From: Rutidosis leptorrhynchoides
Taxonomy: Eukaryota > Streptophyta > Magnoliopsida > Asterales > Asteraceae
Length of the DNA stretch: 64,000 bases
Assembly: GCF_046630445.1 (NCBI RefSeq)
Contig: NC_092333.1
Coordinates: 718,634,001-718,698,000, forward strand
Direction: 5' to 3'
Both the position numbers and the translations under genes were made by a program. Under the pieces are notes generated by a model. It did not search any database, was not told the DNA's origin, and saw only the letters and a list, made by a program, of their open reading frames with translations. Positions 59,957 through 64,000 of this stretch are shown piece by piece (the first letter of the stretch is position 1; each line of letters begins with the position of its first letter).

Positions 59957-60110
59957 TAGCACTTTGTAATGTTTTTTATTTTATTTTTACAGAATGTGTA
60001 ATGTTTTTTATTTTTATTTTTTTAGGAATTGCAATGGTTTTATTTTTATTTTTAGGAATTTGTAATGTTTTTTTTATTAATAAAACTTTTATTTTTAGGA
60101 TTTTAATTGT
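59917..60110 (+). repeat. T-rich degenerate repeat, unit near ttttaggaatttgtaatg
   Basis: About six copies of tttagga(c/a)tttgtaatg-like units separated by T runs, including a T run of about 24 (59927-59950). It directly follows the pseudogene. The following 60111-60446 is non-coding and contains gtgctgatatggcgctgatgtg and gagtggtctaa, which look like the end of a Harbinger-type element. Confidence 0.6.
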
Positions 60111-60446
60111 TATATATAAGTTAACAATATAAAAGTTTAATATAAAAAATAGAGGTGGGATCAAGTGATGGGTACGTCATGGATGTTAGCAGTTTAGTGG
60201 TTGGTTAGTGATGAGAAGTAAGTGCTGATATGGCGCTGATGTGACCGTCATGGTTAAGAGTGGTCTAATGGATATGCAAAAATAAAAATAGATAAATAAT
60301 AATAGTAATAATATAAAAAAATCAACATACCAAAAAATCTGGGCCAGTTAGCTCGATCTCTTGCTATATAAAGGTGGTCTAAATCTCATTATTTTGCACA
60401 TTCACATTTAAATAAATTAAGACCATAATGGCATCCATCCAAATAG

Positions 60447-61905
60447 AGAATTAACTCCACAATAATAGGAGAAAAAATTGAGAAAATAAACTCCAAAAAA
60501 GAAGAAGATCAAGAAGCGGCGGCTCTAGAAGAAATATGGAAATATATTCTTGGTTTCACTCCCATGGCTCTAATCAAGTGTGCCATTGAGATAGGAATAC
60601 CCGATATCCTCGAAAATCGTGAGACACCAATGACACTAGCCGAGCTCACTTCAGAGCTAGGGTGTTCAAAGAATTCAGGCGTTTTGTATCGGATTATGAG
60701 GTTTTTGATGCACTATAAGATATTTCAAGAGAAACCTATATCCGAAACTAGTGTCGGGTACGTCCATACCCCATTGTCTCGCCTTCTAACGAGAAATGGA
60801 AAGTATAGGTTGGCCGATTTATTGCTTTTTGAGGCCAGCCCTGCGATGTTGGACCCGTGGCACAAGCTAAGTGGTTATGTTTTAGACAACACAAAGACAC
60901 CATTTAAGGCGGCACACGATAATATTGATATATGGGGATTTTGTGCTGCAAATCCAGAGCATAGTAAACTTCTTTATAATGCAATGGCGTGTGATGCTCG
61001 GATAGCGGTAGCAGCAGTGCTTAAAGCTTGTCCAGAGGTGTTTGAGGGGGTGAGTAGTTTGGTGGATGTTGGTGGTGGCGATGGGACGGCTCTACGCTTA
61101 ATTGTAGAGGCTTGTCCATGGATCAAAGGTATTAACTATGTTCTTCCTCATGTTATATCGGTAGCTCCTTCAATTACCGGTGTAGAACATGTTGCGGGCG
61201 ATATGTTTGATCATGTTCCAAAAGCTGATGCTGTTTATTTGATGGTTAGTTCATTATTTTTCGATTTCTTATATCATGATATATATAATTTGTTGGAAAC
61301 ACTATATAAAAAAGTTTCATTTCTTGACAATTTCATTATCTGTGACACATATAACTTGACATGTTTTTAACACATATAAGTGACACAAAATTTTTGACAC
61401 TTGATAGTGTTAAAATAGAAAAGACAATGACACTTAGAAGTGTCAAAAAGTTAATAGCACATAAAGGTTTTGACATTATATTTTTTTCACGCTTCAAAAT
61501 TTTGACGCCTTATTTTTCCACGCTTCTGACTCATATTCACATTTTTTAGTGTGAAAAACTTATTTAAAAAGTGTTAAAAACCGCGGTGTATAAGGTTGGT
61601 TGTAGTGAATAATTAATAAATGTGTGTTTTATGATTTGATATGCTAGAAACTGCTACCGGATTCGGCAAATGAACAATGCATTAAGATTTTAAAAAAATG
61701 TAAAGAGGCTATTCCGGAAGATGGTAAGCTGATAATTGTAGATGCAATTGTGGGACGTGATGAAGATCATAAATATAAAGAAGCAGGCTTGTTGTTGGAT
61801 ATGGTTATGATGACCCATACAAATAATGGGGGAGAAAGAACTTTGGATGAATGGGTCTATCTGTTTAATGAGTCAGGATTCACTCGTTACACTATCAAAC
61901 ATTGA
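60447..61905 (+). pseudogene. O-methyltransferase-like gene (plant COMT/SAM class II), two exons, probably inactive
   Basis: Exon 1 (to 61244) encodes the dimerisation domain (MALIKCAIEIGIPDILENRE at 60564, LTSELGCS) and the SAM-binding motif VDVGGGDG (residues 167-174 from Met 60564). A 403-bp GT-AG intron (61245-61647) follows. Exon 2 (61648-61905) encodes NEQCIKILKKCKEAIPEDGK to DMVMMTH, GGERTLDEW and ends TIKH. The two exons give 312 residues, about 40-50 short of the family. Homologous-looking sequence continues upstream in frame to 60447 without an ATG, and an ATG at 60428 in another frame (MASIQIEN) points to an N-terminal frameshift. The SAM-ribose Asp of the DLPHV motif is Val (residue 193), and the HDW catalytic-His region reads PDS with one residue deleted. 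The substrate cannot be told. Confidence 0.8.
61300..61614. mobile_element. Possible CACTA-like MITE in the intron of the O-methyltransferase
   Basis: The left cactata and the reverse complement of the right end (cactacaacc) resemble CACTA-type termini. The interior has several gacactt/aagtgtc inverted motifs, including tgacactt-aga-agtgtca at 61430. No clear 3-bp target duplication was found. Confidence 0.3.
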
Positions 61906-62213
61906 TATTGCTTTAAACATACATATATTTCGACGCAATATCATTTATATTTCATCGGCTTTTACCGAAACGAAGACATTCAAATACATAATTCACGAGA
62001 AAAACGGCAAAAGTAAACGCGAGCTTGAAGTTTGAAGAAATAATAATAAACGACGGGTTTTAACCAAATATATATTTAGATAACGTTTATCCGAATGAAA
62101 GTCCAAGATGATCGAAGAAAAAGATTTCAAATGAAAGTTCCAAGTCAATATACGTCAACACGGGGCAAACAAAGAACAAACATAAAATTAAAAATAAGAA
62201 AATTTCGGTTTCA
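61906..62213. other. 3' flank of the O-methyltransferase, no gene recognised
   Basis: AT-rich, with a short open frame continuing past the stop in another phase, but nothing family-like in it. Confidence 0.4.
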
Positions 62214-62373
62214 ACTTACGCGAAACGCGTATATGTCCACGCGAAACGCGTAAGTTATGTTATAAATGCAGATTCAAAGTTACTCTTACGCGGAACGTGT
62301 ACATCTCCACGCGGAACGCGTAATGTTATTACTCTTACGCGAACCGTGTGCTTCCTTACTCGAAACGCGTAAT
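62214..62373. promoter_or_regulatory. Three paired acgcgaaacgcgt palindromic repeats
   Basis: Units at about 62216-62254, 62285-62322 and 62334-62372 each hold two imperfect palindromes of the form ttacgcgaaacgcgta ... cacgcgaaacgcgtaa, diverging by a/g and c/t changes. A TATA-like ttataaat lies at 62260 between units 1 and 2. acgcgt is the core of the CGCG box recognised by CAMTA factors. The carrier sequence is probably a degraded transposon promoter, which I infer from the promoter-like layout. Confidence 0.55.
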
Positions 62374-62486
62374 GTTGAGACCAGATTCAGATCCAAAATG
62401 CAAATGGGACGGTGACTTTATGTTTAATAATAATACTTTACAGACTTTTACAGCAAAGATATCATTACACCTACTACTCTTCTACT

Positions 62487-62620
62487 ATAATACGGAGTAT
62501 ATTGTGAAGAACAAGAGGAGGATCAAGTACACATACAGAAAAATACAGAAAGAGAGAGCAGAGAGAGAGAGATATCAAGTCCAATTAATTTTACTAGTAT
62601 CTTTATACTCCGTATAATTT
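62487..62620. repeat. Inverted repeat ataatacggagtata ... tatactccgtataat
   Basis: 15-bp arms with 13 matching positions flank a purine-rich (agagag) interior of about 100 bp. It may be a tiny MITE or a hairpin-forming segment. The remaining 62621-63153 is AT-rich and holds no gene that I can support. Confidence 0.5.
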
Positions 62621-63158
62621 AAGTCCAGTTCCAATTAATTTTCAAGTTCAAGTTTTAGGATAGTTTCAATATTAAGGGTGTATTGTTTGTGATTAAGGGT
62701 ATTATTGTTCGAGTGCAAATGGTGTTGTTATTGTAATTTTCTACCATTTGAAGTTAATGAAAGTGAAGATTTTCGTAAGTTTATCCCATTAAAATTATCG
62801 TTATCAATTTTTATCGTTATTATTATGTTTGTATATTTATATTTTTATGTTTACCCTAGTATAATGAGTAGCTAAATTTCCCTAGTGTTTGCTTAGATGT
62901 AGAGCCTCTAGTGAAATGGATTGTTATCATTTGTAAAAAAATTAAAATGAACTTAAGTATTTTTTAACATTATGTCGAATTAAAAGAACCATTATTATGT
63001 ACTTAGATATTTAACCCTTGTCACTTAATTTATTAGATTCAAATAACGAAAGTTATTTTTATTTATATAAATTAAGCTTCAACATTAAAAATGATTTAGA
63101 CGAACTTATGAATAATTTATTAACACTAAATTAGAAATAAAGTTCGGTGGTTTGAGTT

Positions 63159-64000
63159 GTCAAAACCCGTCCTAATCCATCCGGACGAAGTCCATATCGA
63201 TTATAAACGATTCACAACAGTTGATTACATTGAGAGGTACTTGACCTCTATATGATACATTTTACAAACACTGCATTCGTTTTTGAAAAGACAATCTTTC
63301 ATTTCATCGAAAGTTGACATCATGCATACCATTTCATAATATATCTAACTATAATTGACTTAATAATAATCTTGATGAACGCAATGACTCGAATGCAACG
63401 TCTTTTGAAATATGCCATGAATGACTCCAAGTAATGTCTCTAATATGAGTTAATGCACAGCGGAAGATTTCTTTCATACCTGAGAATAAACATGCTTTAA
63501 AGTGTCAACCAAAAGGTTGGTGAGTTCATTAGTTTAACATAAATAATCATTTCATAATTTTAATAGACCACAAGATTTCATATTTCCATTTCTCGTAAAC
63601 ATACGTCCCATGCATAGAGACAAAAATATCATTCATATGGATTGAACACCTGGTAATCGACATTCACAATATGCATATAAGAATATCCTCATCATTCCGG
63701 GATCCTCCTTCGGACATGATATAAATTTCGAAATACTAAAACATCCGGTACTTTGGATGGGGCTTGTTGGGCCTGATAGATCTATCTTTAGGATTCGCGT
63801 CAATTAGGGTGTCTGTTCCCTAATTCTTAGATTACCAGACTTAATAAAAAGTGGCATATTCGATTTCGATAATTCAACCATAGAGTGTAGTTTCAATTAC
63901 TTGTGTCTATTTCGTCAAACATTTATAAAAGCAACGCATGTATTCTCAGTCCCAAAAATATATATTGTAAAAGCATTTATAAAGGGAGTAATGAAACTCA
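63159..64000 (-). repeat. 3' LTR (or solo LTR) of a further Tekay-like element, cut by window edge
   Basis: From about 63230 the sequence aligns with the LTRs of elements A and B (for example gacttgacctctatatg, cctgagaataaacatgctt, atagatctatctttaggatt) with moderate divergence. The start tgtcaaaacccgtcc at 63159 is the LTR end. No tRNA-Met PBS lies to its left, so this is a 3' or solo LTR and any internal region lies to the right. The adjacent bases 63154-63158 (tgagt) would be the target duplication. Confidence 0.75.

Noticed and set aside
62348..62617. 89-codon plus-strand frame near the right end
   Set aside because: It runs through palindromic and agagag repeats; no domain, and composition like the surrounding non-coding DNA.

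Overview
This window is plant nuclear DNA, almost certainly from a eudicot and probably from the daisy family (Asteraceae). That assignment rests on the look of the repeat families and a plant-type small-molecule O-methyltransferase, not on a database match. It is repeat-dominated: nearly everything is nested LTR retrotransposon, with small DNA-transposon relics between. The only host genes I can support are one damaged O-methyltransferase near the right end and two gene fragments. There is no RNA gene, CRISPR array or prokaryotic signal.

Positions 1-24427 form one nest. The oldest layer, element C, is a plus-strand Ty3/Gypsy chromovirus (Tekay-like). Its decayed pol lies at 5050-8294 and its 3' LTR at 8331-10017 plus 23126-24427. 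Element B (minus strand, cut by the left window edge, 5' LTR 1787-5049) inserted into the protease region of C. Element A (minus strand, complete, 10018-23120, 13,103 bp, TSD cctgg) inserted into the 3' LTR of C. A and B belong to one family with an unusual cargo. Between the primer-binding site and gag they carry two extra sense-strand ORFs, a Glu-rich acidic protein and an F-box protein of the At2g35280/At1g67623 type. In transcript order A reads LTR, PBS, acidic ORF, F-box ORF, gag, NC-PR-RT-RNaseH-INT-chromodomain, PPT, LTR.

Positions 24428-36333 are a scrapyard: a 3.1-kb solo LTR (24707-27819, TSD actat), a hAT-like MITE, the 5' end of a Tat-like element with a 587-bp TRIM inside its LTR (30474-31060, TSD taagc), an orphan J-domain-like exon, a MITE inside a (TA)n microsatellite, two Helitron 3' ends, a Mutator-type MITE with 9-bp TSD, and a family rich in agatctcgg motifs.

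Positions 36334-58753 are a Copia-like element without recognisable pol (LTRs of 373 and 385 bp, TSD ttatt). A 19-kb tandem array of a defective Tekay-like element, arranged LTR-internal-LTR-internal-LTR (37700-56739), has landed in it with a single outer TSD cattt.

Positions 58759-64000 hold a pseudogene with two nonsense codons, the O-methyltransferase (lost N-terminus, lost catalytic His, lost SAM-ribose Asp), an array of acgcgt-type palindromes, and the edge of another diverged Tekay-like LTR running off the right side.
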